Assembly: GCF_905220365.1 (NCBI RefSeq)
Contig: NC_061140.1
Location: 4,218,501 to 4,282,500, forward strand
From: Vanessa cardui
Taxonomy: Eukaryota; Arthropoda; Insecta; Lepidoptera; Nymphalidae
Reading direction: 5' to 3'
Length of the DNA stretch: 64,000 bases
Below, in pieces: positions 23,790 through 36,331 of the stretch. Position numbers and translations under genes: made by a program. Each line of letters begins with the position of its first letter. Positions within the stretch are counted from its first letter, which is position 1. The notes beneath the pieces are model-generated. The model saw nothing but the letters and a program-made list of their open reading frames with translations, was not told where the DNA came from and ran no database searches.

Positions 23790-24060
23790 GAATTGTAACC
23801 TATGATTCGGACTTCAAGATCAGGGCCCATTGAATTCATGTGCCACTGAATTTGGTTTAATAATTCGTTTCATACTCGGTGGTGAAGACACATCAATAGA
23901 ACCTGCCACGTGTGTCCTGAGTTGCTTAATAGTAGTGGTGGTCCGGATTAGCTTCGAACCTACTCCTCAAAAGGGAAAGAAGGTCTTTACCCAGCAAAAG
24001 GAAGTTAAAAGGCTGTTACTATAACTACTTGAATAAAGTTTATTTTGATTTTTATTACGT
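23790..24060 (+). repeat. Decayed tRNA-SINE copy
   Basis: It keeps ATTCATGTGCCACTGAATTTG, CTCGGTGGTGAAG, ACCTGCCACGTGTG and GGCTGTTACTATAACTA in the same order as lepidopteran SINE bodies. It ends in AATAAAGTTTATTTTGATTT. Heavily mutated. Confidence 0.5.
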
Positions 24061-25044
24061 TAATTTTCTTTAACATATTCAAAATTATTTTCCTTTCTTA
24101 ATAATTAACACCGACATACCATAAATATTAAATAATATGTACTAATGTGTGATCATCCATTTTGTTTAGTTGTATGACAATTTTACGTATTTATTTATTA
24201 TACCATTTTAGGTTTGTACTGTTCAAGGTTGAATGTAAATTTCAATGTTTCTTGTATTTTTATGCTAAAGATCTTAAAAATATAATCAGTGTTTTTATTC
24301 CGAAAAATAAACTATTGTTAGTCAATCATATTTTTTAGACACCACATAGGTACATACATATGTAGAGCAATGGAAAAATTCGGCACAGCAATTTTAATAA
24401 TAAAAAACTTTAACTAAAACTTAAAATAATGATGTTCATTTCGTTTACAAAATTAAATTGTGATTTAATCTAGAAACGTATAATGTGTCGGAAGTATAAT
24501 AAAATTACTTAATGCAATGTAATATGCAAAAAAATACCACACTATTAAGTGTTAAAAATGAATGCAATCATGAAAGTTATGCAGATACGACGAGACACTT
24601 CATTGAATTACATTCTGAAAACATTCGATGCCTTCACAGTTATTCGCAAGCCGGCCTTTCGGTTCTTCTTACATTCTATCAAAGCTCCGATTTCAGCAAA
24701 TATTTATTACATATACCACAGAATAGAATATCAAGGTAAAAATATGAAAGTACCTTTTATTGCGCTTTGTGCATATGTAATTGCTACGTATATTGGCGTT
24801 TGTTTTTTAAATTATCGAAATATAATAATTGGAACACGACGTTCTTGTACAATTCTACAGACTGATTTATAAATAAAAGTGATGCGTTAGCTATCTGTTT
24901 CAGTTCATATTGTATGATGTGATAAAATATCTTCTGAGTTTCGAAATTGTAGTAAACTTTTTATAATAAAACTGTAGTGTAATTCATTTGTAACCTATGT
25001 TTAGTTAATACATATATAAATCAATATATACTTTATGGTTAGCT
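24061..25044. other. Intergenic, AT-rich, nothing recognised
   Basis: Two overlapping reading frames at 24512-24872 (75 and 107 codons) overlap each other, have no gene context and are not called. Confidence 0.4.
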
Positions 25045-25165
25045 TTTACAAGCACTTTTGAATCGTCAATTAACAACTGAATTAATTGAAGCTACCACCG
25101 GTTCGGAATATGGATTCTACCGAAAAAAACCAGCAAGAAACACAGTAGTTACTTTTTTCAACCTT
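25045..25165 (-). repeat. LINE 3' UTR fragment, minus orientation
   Basis: Contains TACAAGCACTTTTGAATCGTC, GAAGCTACCACCGGTTCGGAA and ACACAGTAGTTAC, shared with 37625-37770, 38090-38235 and, more distantly, 29950-30095. This is a common 3' UTR of lepidopteran Jockey/CR1-type LINEs. Confidence 0.6.
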
Positions 25166-26639
25166 TAAAAATACAAAGTCAAATTAGGTAAATACAATTA
25201 TAATTATATAACTTTGGGTAAACTAAAAGTAAATGCCTCCTTTGCTCTTAAGGACCTCTTTTTTTAACTAAATTTCATCTAAAATCTGCATCAGGTCACT
25301 AATTGTTTGTCGTTTTTACATCGAGAACTAGTTCATTATAAACCCAAGTCATATCAAATCGCCAATCTCACTATGAAACAAAAGGCGTGGAGTAAATAAC
25401 AAATTGTTAGTAAATCACTAATTAATATTTAAAGTGACAACACTTCTCAGGCATTAGCAAAAACACTCATCGTTTTGTACTAACTACCTCGAATTTGTAT
25501 TCGCTTTTGTTTTTATAATCTGAGTCTTTAATTATTAAAGCACAAACTTGTCCTTATATAAATTATTTTAAGTATCAGAACTTACCTAACCAGTTTCTTT
25601 ATGACTAACCGTGAACTTGTTACATTGAAATAAATAAGTAATTATACCAATTTATTAAAACAATTTATAAAATCATTTTAAACGATAAAAAATACGATGT
25701 CTACTAGGTTAAACCATGACGTCATTATGTCGGTCGTACCATTAAAAACATTATTTTATATTAATTAAACATATAGAAACATTTTTACGGTTAAACATTT
25801 TGAATCTTCAAGTAATAACACCAATGAATATAAATGTATATAAATGACACGCAAGTACGAACAGTCTCTAAATAAGATCTAGCCACATTAATGCCTATTT
25901 TTTGTCTTACATTAAGTATAATTACAATAACAGCATTAAAATTAAAAACATGAAATTGCAATCCTGGACACAATTTCTAAGTAAAAAAAGCTAATGCGTC
26001 ATTTCGTCAGTCAACATTCTTAGTGGTCTTGATAAGATCTTTTTGGTTAAAGACAAAAATTACATTTTACAATATGCAATATAATTTGGCATAACACATT
26101 TGAAAATTTTTGAATATTTTTTAGCAGATCAGAAAGATAGCATTTATTTTTATGGATTAGCTAGCTAAATGAGAAACGTGTTCTTATTTCAAAATAAAGA
26201 TCCGTGTTTTCTTAAACTTAAAAAAAAAGTAAATGAAATAAAAAACATTCCTAGCCACAAACAAGCTTCACAGCTGTAGCCTTCATATGGAAAGAAGAGT
26301 AGTCTCAGTAATGAGCTAAATACTTTAACATACCAAACAACTGCCAGTCATTTGGTGGAATTATGAAACGTTAGCAAGGAATAGCTGACAAATTTCTTCT
26401 AGAATCTAGAAATAAAAGAGGTCGATATTTGTAGGAGCAATGTGAAACTTTACAACAGTATTGAGCGAAAAGCTTAGCCTAATAATATTTTACATATAAT
26501 TATAAATATTTAACATGAAATAAGTAAATCAATTCCAATGTTGTCTGTGTTCCAAGCTTATGGAATCTGTAGGAAAATGTATTATTTTTTTAGTCCTAAT
26601 CAACAGTTTCCTGCTGTGGCCTTGGGTATCGATGAGAGG
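25166..26639. other. Intergenic, AT-rich, nothing recognised
   Basis: No supported genes or repeats identified. Confidence 0.4.
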
Positions 26640-26775
26640 AGCACGTTATTTACACGGATTTTAAAAAGCCGTTCGATTTGGTTAATCGTGACATAGATTT
26701 TAAAAAGTCGTTTGATTCGGTTAGTCGTTTCTTATTACTGACCGAATTGCGTTGGGAATCGAAGGTTTACCAACA
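26640..26775 (+). pseudogene. Reverse-transcriptase fragment with an internal repeat
   Basis: TDFKKPFDLVNRD and then DFKKSFDSVSRFLLLTEL can be read in one frame. Both echo the TDFxKAFDxVxHxLLLxKL motif of LINE reverse transcriptases. The motif-encoding DNA (GATTTTAAAAAG, then TTTGATT or TTCGATT) is present twice in tandem, about 45 bases apart. No other reverse-transcriptase motifs follow. Confidence 0.5.
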
Positions 26776-26889
26776 TCGGGGTATCGATCAATTTAGACTT
26801 TACTTCTATGTTTTAAGTCTCACGACAAATCCGTTCCTTCTAGGATACTATCTGTCTCTAACTTGGACCTATCTTTTGTTTTCGTAAAA

Positions 26890-27908
26890 AATCATAACTT
26901 TTATATTAAATTAAGTCGTCAATTATATTATGGATCAGATTTATATATATATATACTACAGACCTGACGGATTGGAAATTCCCCAGGATGATTTTAATAA
27001 TGTTTTAAAATGATAAAAGAATAATTTTCACTGTAAAAAATTTAAGCTTATTCAATTAACGACAAAAAGGGGTTTCAAATCACAAAGTTAAATAAAGGAA
27101 TAATGTCAGATACATTGCTTTCAAAGACGTACATACATATGTACATATACATGTGCATGTTGTAAGTGATTATGGGTATTTATAGGTTTATTTATTAGGT
27201 AACAAATTATTTATGAAAAAGGCAACGAAACATCAAAAAAGACTTTACCCGAGATACCTAAAACTGTTTAGGAATGTCGACTTAAATTTTATTCTCTTTA
27301 CCACGTGATGCTTGAGTATTATAGGTTTCTCTAGACTTCATGTTACAATGTTGTTTAACAACTTAAAATGCCTTTGAAGTTACATGTTCATACACCAATA
27401 ATAATTATCGAAGCCGCTCTTTAACGTCATGTGAATCGCGGAAAGATTTGTACAATCTCGAGTTTTTTAAATATTTTGCGTCTAACAAAGTGTTAAAATA
27501 GTGTCGGTCCATACATATATCACACGTAGGCATTGAAGATCAAAAATAAACAATGATTTCAGCTTAAAAACAGATTAAATATAACCGTGGTAAAAACCTA
27601 AAATAAAAACAAAACAACTCGTGATGATATTTATAATTAATTTGCATAAACTAAATTTAAGAAAATAATGTTAATATCATTGTGTTGTTTTGTTATTTTA
27701 TATCAAAAAAACTGGATAGTCAGGTTTCGATATTTACAAATAATATGTTTAGACAAGTTCGTCCCGGAGCTCGCCGAATGGAGGGTTCTAATTTAAATGG
27801 ATTAATAGTAAATAGTTTTTGTTTGTTCATTGTTTTGTAACCTGCAAGTTTAAAATGAAATTTTCAACGTAAATACAAACCGCATTGGAGGAGAATGTTG
27901 CTATAGGA
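26890..27908. other. Intergenic, AT-rich, nothing recognised
   Basis: Contains short TA and ATACATATGTACATATAC-type microsatellite runs near 26950 and 27130, but no gene. Confidence 0.4.
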
Positions 27909-28190
27909 GAGAGTCGAGATGACCCAGTGGTTAGAACGCGTGCATCTTAACCGATGATTGCGGGTTCAAACCCAGGCAAACACCGCTGATTCATGTGCTT
28001 AATTTGTTTTTATAATTCATCTCGTACTCGGCGGTGAAGGAAAACATCGCGAGGAATGTGTATTCCACCAACCCGCATTGGAACAGCGCGGTGGAATATG
28101 TTCGAAACCTTCTACCCAAAGGCAGAGGAGGCCTTTAGCCCAGCAGTGGGAATTTACTGGCTGCTGTTGTTGTTGTTGTTGTTTTTATAG
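27909..28190 (+). mobile_element. tRNA-derived SINE
   Basis: Same family as 15324-15620: A-box GACCCAGTGGTTAGAA, B-box GGGTTCAAACCC, and tail CAGCAGTGGGAATTTACTGG with (TTG)n. Part of the body is deleted. TATAGGA occurs on both flanks (27903 and about 28187) and may be the target duplication. Confidence 0.85.
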
Positions 28191-28319
28191 GATACCAAAA
28201 ATTATTTAAAGCTTTCCCATTAGTGTATTGTATAATTTATTTTTTCTGATACCAAAATATAAGGATATTATAAAAATAAATTAGTGTATAAAAGAAAGCT
28301 CTCACATATGTATAACCAG

Positions 28320-28385
28320 CGGCATTGGAACAGAGTCGTGGAATAATCGTAATGACCTTAGCCCAGCAGTGAGAAATTTAGACTG
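28320..28385 (+). repeat. SINE 3' fragment
   Basis: GGCATTGGAACAGAGTCGTGG followed by TTAGCCCAGCAGTGAGAAATT matches the 3' end of the tRNA-SINE family. Confidence 0.6.
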
Positions 28386-29949
28386 ATACTTTACTTTTAC
28401 TATTTACTTTATAGAAGATAAATTATATCTTACTAAAGATCTCTGCTTGGAACTAGTTTTGGACGAAATGGACTTTATGGAAAGAAGATTCGTTTGATCA
28501 TCTGTTTCATCAGCTACTGCTAGCTTCGCATATGAGCAAAACCAAATTTATTAATCTGATCAAATGCCGTACGTTCATTGATGGACTGTTACGTCATCGA
28601 TGTTATCGACCAATAACCATTCAGATTCAATACTAATTAGTTAATCTGATTAATTAACTAAGCGTAAATACAATATCTTGTTAATTTTGCGCAATTGCTG
28701 TTTATTTAGAAAATAATAAGTTTTAAATGAAATCATAATATCTCTACATAAGTTAAGTTTATGTCCGTACTTTATATAAAACAAGTAATTCGCATTTACT
28801 ATGATATTGTATGATTGAGAAAAAACATAAAGAAAAGTAATTTGAAGATTTGTTATTTCACTACTGAACCCCAATAATTACGGGATCGAGAAAGCCGACA
28901 GCACCATAAAGATAATAGTAACGGCCAAAACCAGAAATAATAGAAAAATAATAATATTCTGTGACGATCTTCTAAGAAAATACATCTTTTTTTAGGGTTA
29001 TACAACCTATTTTGCGATAGCCAAAGCCAAAACAACTTTTGCTTAGCCTGACTCGTATGGCAACGGAAACCATCTAATTATTAAACGTTCGTCCGTGTTA
29101 CTATGGGCATAAAAAAATTCGTACTAGCCTACTAATAAATTGTTTGTTTCATTTTTTCTTATTTTATCCATATAAATTAAATCACTTTTTAGTTTACTAT
29201 GTCGATTCCTGTATCCTATTAAATTTGTTATTGTTGTTTTGTATTAGGTCAAGGGTGTGACTTTCGTGATCTATGGGGTACATATAATAAAATTGGAGTG
29301 TCGGTTGTTTTTTAATATTAAAATATTACTAAATGCAGATATATATGTATATACATGGTACATATACAAAAATAACATTTTTTTCTGTTTGACCGTCTGT
29401 TTGGTCGGCTAACCTCTGGAACAGCTAAATCGATTTAGATAGGACTTTCACTGGCAGATAGCTAAACCCACTAAAGACTCAATATCTCAAAAGCCTAATA
29501 CAACAATAACTTTTTTGTAAAATTCAAACGAGCACGAATCTGCGGACAGCCAGTTAATAAATAAATGAATAAAGAATTGTGACGTCAAAGAGAACACAAG
29601 AATTTGTTTGATTAATAATTAATATTGGACCCGGAGGAAATGCAATTTACACTTGTCCTCCGGGATCTGTATAAAATCCATTCTAACTAAATAATAACTT
29701 AAAATATTATTAAATAAGTATTTTAGCAAATAGTCGTTAAATTATCACAAAAATTAATCATGCCACTCTATTTATAGGTAATATGAACAAACATTGATTT
29801 ATATTGCCCCGAAACTTAAATTTATTTCACTTGAATGCGACGCTAATCTGACCATAGTAGTATTGATAGTTTTTGTCGTCATAAGAACATTTACAATAAA
29901 TCTTTTTTTTTAAATATCTTTCTTTATTTTTATACATACATAACAACAA
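28386..29949. other. Intergenic, AT-rich with a repeat fragment
   Basis: No gene. The segment 29385-29480 (TTTGACCGTCTGTTTGGTCGG, TTTCACTGGCAGATA) matches in part the reverse complement of 54415-54485 and is a fragment of a dispersed repeat. Confidence 0.4.
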
Positions 29950-30095
29950 ACAAACCCAAACTCAAATTCCTTTATTCAATATAGAAGCATCACACTTACT
30001 TATTGATTGTCAAATAAACACTACCACCGGTTCGGAAAAAGGAACACCCTGACCTGAGAAGAACCGGCGAAAGAAACTCAGCGGGTCTTTTTTTT
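29950..30095 (-). repeat. LINE 3' UTR, minus orientation
   Basis: Reverse complement of the 3' UTR at about 9835-9966. It includes CCAAACTCAAATTCC (rc of the TTGAG tail), TTTATTCAATATAGAAGCATC, and GACCTGAGAAGAACCGGCG. Confidence 0.75.
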
Positions 30096-33000
30096 GTTAT
30101 TTTTTTTTTGTCAAATTAATAAGATACACAAACCTAAAAGTCATCCGAAAAACAGTGTTGAAATGTCTAAAAACGATATTAATGCGACGTTATTCTATTA
30201 AGACAACTCGTCTTAAAATAGCCTATCACCGTAAATCGGAGTGAGATACCAAGTGAGTTATTACGGACAAGCACTAATGATCTAGATTTAAAATAAATTG
30301 ACGATAAAAATAGTTCAGTATAATTCTCGTAATAACTAACGGACAAAATATGCTGTTTTAAAAATAGTAAGGATTGAAACATCTTGGCACCATATCGTGT
30401 CCACCAAAGGTGTTACGTGTTACGTTGGCATAAAAAAATAATATCTTTGTGCAGAACAAAGAAAAAAATACCACATTATATATTTGTCAGGGTTTAAAAT
30501 AACCTTCGATTGTCAAAAAAATATTAAAACTTAGCAAGGTAAAGGACAATTTTTATTTTATTATCTTTTGAAATATATTGTTAAAACTACTGATCCAAGT
30601 TGAAACGTCAGTTTTTATTAACAAACTTTTTTTAATTAATAAGTATTTATTGTAGTATAATGCTCTGTATTAAAAAATCCAGCTCAAGGTACTCAACATT
30701 ACTTTTCACAAAATTTTGTTTTAAATAAAAGAGATCTAACTCACGCAGATCATACAAGCTTATAGGTTTTACGTAATTTCGAGGCATGGGATGTCAAAAT
30801 TGACAACTAACAACTGGCTGATTTCTGAAAATTTCGGAATGAAAATATCCAATGAACTTTGACCAGCCCGAAGCGCGATTTGAACTTATGGTCGCAGGAC
30901 ATATTACCGTATAGCCTAGCCGCTACATCGACGAGGAAGTCTATCTTTTACTATTAATATTAGCCTGATGACTCAAAACAGCAAAAAACATTTGGGTTTA
31001 ACAAAAAAAACCTTACGAATCCGGTTTCAGAGCAACAATAAACTGAAATTTCCAGAAATCCAATCATAAAATCTAAACTAACAGATCAATGACCTATTAA
31101 CGGTAATGTTATGATTCAAATAACTTCAGGGACTTTCCGAACCGACTGAATTATAATTTTATAATAATGCAACAGATAAAGTGTAATTGGTATTACCAAG
31201 AATTAAATTTGGAAAAACCGTTATATAACATTGGCACATTATTAATTTCATTTGGAACACATAATTAGGCTAGTGGGATTCCGGTAATTACCTAGCTAGC
31301 TTGGCTCCGTAATGATTTATCCAGGTAAATGATTAAAACCGGACTTTGGAACTCACGGTATAAAAATTCAAGGAAATAACAATATTTGTATTACTAAGTA
31401 CATTAATTAACTGAAATTGTGTAAAACTGAAGATTTAGTTTATTTGAACTCGTTAGTTTTTTGTTGAAGTTCGAAATGAATTATTATTATAGAGGCTAAA
31501 GATAATTTCATAACTTCACGCCCATTTTATGATGATATTATTTATTAAGAAATAATATTATTAATTATTGAAAAATGTTAAATATTAACGCACTTCTTAC
31601 CTGTTTTTTTATTAATATCCGTTTTTAGTATCCTTAAAGTTGTCAAAATTAATTGTTTCTGTAAGTTTAATAATTAAGTACACTGCCTTGAATTTTAAGA
31701 ATTGATTTTTTTCTTATTAATTAATAATTCAGTTAAAAAACATATTGTATTGCAATTTAATGCAATATCTACGGTAGACCTATGTTCGAAACATAGGCCT
31801 TTGAATGCCTTCAGAATAAAATATGCTTCTCTTACAAAAAAATAATACCTATTATATTAATTTTATTGTTTTGCATAAAAAATAAGTTATTATTATTTTT
31901 CGTCGCTATTATCCTTATTATTATCATTGTTGAATAATGAGTTTTATTAAATTATGTTAATATTTTGTTTGTCAGTAACTATATAAGTAACCAGTATTAA
32001 GTTCATATTTTTGAATTCTTGTATATAATCCCGTTTGAGGACCTTACTAAAAAAATTATTAAATATCACAAAACGTTACAATAATCTCAATATAACGAAT
32101 GTTTTGTTTTTCAATATTTGTCGTTTTATTAATTGACAAGGAAAACTATTTAAAAACTGAATCAAATTAAATCGATGGGTCGATAAATAACCAGAACCCG
32201 TAAAAAAACATGCAATATTCTTAATAACACCTAACAACAGACAACCTGTTCCCCAAATTGCTTATAAAATTTGCATAACCCGACTAAAATCTCTCGAGAA
32301 CAAAAACGATGTATGAAATACGATTTGATTTGAACCATTAAAAAGGTTTTATTGTTAAACTAGAAGCGTCTCGCGGTGGCGTCCGCATTACAGCGCTATA
32401 TCTGGGTTTTGATTTTGCAACATTTTTTTTAATTAATCCATTATTAGTAGTCATTGGTGATAGGGCTCACTTGTAAGGTTTCATGGCTACCTCCGACAAA
32501 TAACAGTAGCCGGTACTATTGTGTTTCAGTTGAAAGAGACAGACTCTCTCTTTTTCTTTTTCTTTCGAATGACATATTATCAAGTATGGCATAAAGTGAG
32601 AAATCATTGTTTAATTACCACCGGCCTAAGAATAATGATATATGCCGTTAATATAAAATATATTTAGAAGAATTATATTGTATACAAAATTATAAGCGTA
32701 ATTATTTGTGTCTTGAAATCTGTAATTTTTTATGTATATACTTACATGTGTGGATAAGTATATATATATAATTGGTATATTGAACTTTCCTTCTAACCCT
32801 AAATTGCATAGTAACATCAGATTAGATTTTTATTCAATTAGATTTTTTATTATATAATATATCAGAGTGGTATATATATCAGGATGGGTACATCATAAAA
32901 TCTAAAGTTTTATCTATATTATTGACGAAGGTATTAATACATTTCAACACAATATTTTTGATAATATTTTAATGGATGAGATGACCTTTCTTAAATCTAT

Positions 33001-34295
33001 TAATAAGAGATAAATATAAATTTACTCTTGTTTTTGTTTTTTACATTTAGTAGATTAAAGATTTTGTGTAACAAAATGGTCGCCATGTTGAATTTTATTA
33101 CCATTTTTTCGTTCGGTAGCCGGTAATTTTTGTGCAGAAAAAAGTTAGCAACACTGACAAACATATTTTGGCTGTATAAATAAGAATAATTCTTTGATTT
33201 TTTTTGAATTTCCTAAAGTCAAAGATTTAAAAATTACATTTAGGTTATTATTTAATTGATATATAAAAAAATAAGTCAATAGTTTAAAAAACTGTCGTTG
33301 ATTATGGATTTAATGGTAATCATTAATGAAGACTGTGATGACGTCATAACTATTATCATTCTATGACGAGGAAAATACTTATTTAATAGATATTTTATTA
33401 CAAATATGGTAATAATGTATTCGAGATTTTAATGTCTTTCTTGTAAACAGTTTATAAAAATAATCAATATTAATTAACTTTACATCACAGCAATTAAGTC
33501 AGATTTATATGAAGGTTCTTAATACATTTATTTTAAAACGATATATCTTTATACTAATAATATAATATGACATGACATATGAATATCACAACATCACGAA
33601 AACTGATCCGGTGTTTATTTAATAATATATATTTATGAATTGCATCTCCCAGTGTCTAATCAAGCCACTTGTTTTTGGATACAATTCAAATTATGAAGAA
33701 ATGTAAATTATATTTTTTCTACATACACATGTAAATATAAATAAATGTATATCACAGACGTTGCATAAATTTATTCTTTCGATGCTATTTTTAAAAATAT
33801 CGCAACTTCCTTTTATATTATATTGTTAACACGATTACCACACTTCACTTAAAATAATAAGTACTTTCTAATAAAGTGGTTTTACGAATTACATTTACAG
33901 CCGAGCTTAATTTTCATGTTTTAATAAAAAAATATATATTTAATTTGATTAACCGTAAACTAACATAATTTTATTATTTCAAACGGACGTTCAGCTAATC
34001 ATAATATATGTATATGAATATTATAATAACTTTTTTTTTTCAAATTAAGCTAATTCATTAATTCCGAAAATATGAAAACCTTAAAAAACATGATGACGAA
34101 AATGGAAAATTCAATTTCGATTTACTTTAAAATATACAAAATAATTATAATTTATTAAACTTCTATTTAAAAAAATCGAGAACAAATCACGAAACGTCTG
34201 ATTTTATTTACTTATAGGAACCTAATAGTATACAATACGAGGCTCTGAAGAGTTTGATCGCATGAGTCAGGAAGAGAGCGTCAACGCAAAACTTG
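30096..34295. other. Intergenic, AT-rich, about 4.2 kb, no gene seen
   Basis: No splice-supported coding sequence. Short minus-strand frames at 30179 and 32626 are AT-driven. The segment immediately before 34296 is the promoter region of the Gly/His-rich gene. Confidence 0.5.
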
Positions 34296-34303
34296 TATAT
34301 AAG
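34296..34303 (+). promoter_or_regulatory. TATA box of the Gly/His-rich gene
   Basis: TATATAAG, 79 bases upstream of the ATG at 34375, within a GC-richer patch. Confidence 0.65.
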
Positions 34304-34374
34304 CGCCGAGAGGGTGAACACTTGTATTATTTGTTGTGTGCTTACCATTGAGATAACTTGTGCGTACAATAAAC

Positions 34375-35640
34375 ATGGCAAAATTTATGGTGAGTATCAT
34401 ATTATAAGATACAACTAATATCATAAATATTCAAGTATTTGATATATATAATTCACGATTTTTCAATCAAATTTGATAAGAAATACAGATTACATTTTTT
34501 ATTATATAATTATTAATAATTAAATTTAATGAAGGCCAATTAGGGGTTTTGAAAATAAAACAGGCTCTTTTCAAATATTTTCCATTGTCTGTAAAAACTA
34601 TTTTCGATATCAAACCTTTTGGTTTTGGAATGTTATACACTATTTCTTAGGTTCACTCTTTTTGATTAATCCAGTTTAATGAATGTGCAGTGCGTAAAAG
34701 ATAATATATCTAAAAAAAGTGTAATGTTCTTTAAAATAGTCTTTTTTTTTATATTTAGTTTATTGTTTTTTTTTTCTTTCAGATTGTTGCGTTGGCCCTA
34801 GTCGCTGTTGCGGCGGCGTATCCAGGTATATTTTTTAAATATTAATCATTTATACATTACTCCACTACAAATCACTTTAAAACTATACTAAATAAATAAT
34901 GTGACGCTATACACATAAAGCTATTACCAGAAAACTGATTGCAAATTCTTGAGCTTTTCTAACTGTTCTTGAATAATATCATAAGCCCTATGTAAACTAG
35001 TACCATAAACAAGTTAAAAATATATTTTTTAATAAATCCCAAATAATACTTATTACTTGATAACCTTATTGAAATTAATATAATTTTTTGTTCTTTAGGA
35101 TACGGAGCGGGCGGTAGCTCTGGAGGATTTGGTGGTAGCCATGGCGGATACGGAAGTGAACATGGCAGTGGTGGTTTCGGTGGTGGCCATGGCGGCGGTC
35201 AAGGCTTTGGCATCGGTGGGGGCCACGGCGCCGGTAACGCTGGAGGCCATGGCGCCGGTATCAGCGGAGGCCACGGCGGTTTTGGCAGTGGTATCGGCGG
35301 AGGCCACGGCAGCGGAGTAGGAGGCGGTCACGGCGGCGGATTCGGCAGCGGTCACGACAGCGGATTTGGTGGTGGTCACAGTGGTGGATTCGGCGGTCAT
35401 GGTCACGAAGGAGGATTCGGCGGCGGTAGTCACGAAGGTGGATTCGGAGGCAGCAGCCACGAAGGTGGATTCGGTGGTTCTCACCACGGCGGCTTCGGAG
35501 GTGACCACGACGGCGGTTTCGGACATGGTAGCAATCACGGCAGCCACGGTGGTTTCGGAGGTGACCATGGCTTCGGTGGAGAACACGGAGAGCATGGTGG
35601 TTTTGGTCACGGCGATCACGGCAGCCACGGCAAATACTAA
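34375..35640 (+). CDS. Secreted Gly/His-rich cuticle-type protein, three exons
   Basis: Exons are 34375-34389, 34783-34825 and 35099-35640 (15, 43 and 542 nt; 600 nt, 199 aa). Intron phases are 0 and 1, donors GTGAGT and GTATAT, acceptors TTTCAG and TTTAG. The signal peptide is MAKFMIVALALVAVAAAYPG, with cleavage probably before YPG or GYG. The rest is built of GGFGG, GGHG, SHEGGFGG and DHGG units and ends GSHGKY; nearly every third residue is Gly and His is abundant. There is no folded domain. This composition is seen in glycine-rich cuticular proteins. The many His residues could bind metal ions, which is inference. Long antisense frames here are by-products of GGN-rich codons. Confidence 0.85.
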
Positions 35641-35655
35641 CAAAGTCTGTAAATT

Positions 35656-35661
35656 ATTAAA
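35656..35661 (+). terminator. Polyadenylation signal ATTAAA
   Basis: ATTAAA 16 bases after the stop of the Gly/His-rich gene. Confidence 0.5.
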
Positions 35662-36331
35662 AGTAAAATATTTGTGATATGTAAATATACTTGTTTTTAA
35701 AAAAAAATGGCCATTTTAATTACATCTCACCTATCGAAAAGAGGAAGAAGAGGAGAAAAAACAAATCGAGCTTACCTAAATGTATTTAATTATAATTTGA
35801 ATATACCGATTTCTTAGCGCACCTTTGAGGGACACCAATGACTGAAATATAATGTTGATTATGATACAATTGTTATTAGAAATTTCAATGGTAATAAAGT
35901 AGTTATTCCATTCATAACAGTCCCTTAATCTACTACAAGTTTATTAATATATATTTTAATAATTACAAAATAGGACTTTATTTGATCCATATGTCATAAA
36001 GTACTTCTATAAAGTTTATATCATAATCAGCAACCGTGTGCAAAATTTGATCAACTGGAAGTGATTCCACTTTCGTATTAGTTATCAATATCGTTCTAAT
36101 ATTAGATACCGAAATAGTAAACACAGATTACCTCGTGTCTCTAATAATAAACAAAAAATATTTCTGCAATATTTAAAAAAAAATTCTGTCTGTAAAACGT
36201 ACTATAGAAAATATAGTTTATACTTTATGGTACACCAAAAAGAGAACATAAATAAACAAAACAAAACACGCAACAAATACAATTTGGACTACATTATTGC
36301 TACACGGCGAACTCTTCCAGGCAGCCAACGC
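35662..36331. other. Intergenic with a repeat remnant
   Basis: No gene. The last 40 bases (ACATTATTGCTACACGGCGA, ACTCTTCCAGGCAGCC) resemble 19930-19975 and directly abut the truncated mariner. Confidence 0.45.

Noticed and set aside
24512..24872. Two overlapping plus-strand ORFs of 75 and 107 codons
   Set aside because: They overlap each other in different frames, lack gene signals and have no family resemblance.
35095..35643. Long minus-strand frame opposite the Gly/His-rich exon (and plus-strand frames at 35129 and 35366)
   Set aside because: Thr/Val/Ala-rich text is the automatic by-product of GGN and CAC codons read in other frames; there are no splice or start signals.
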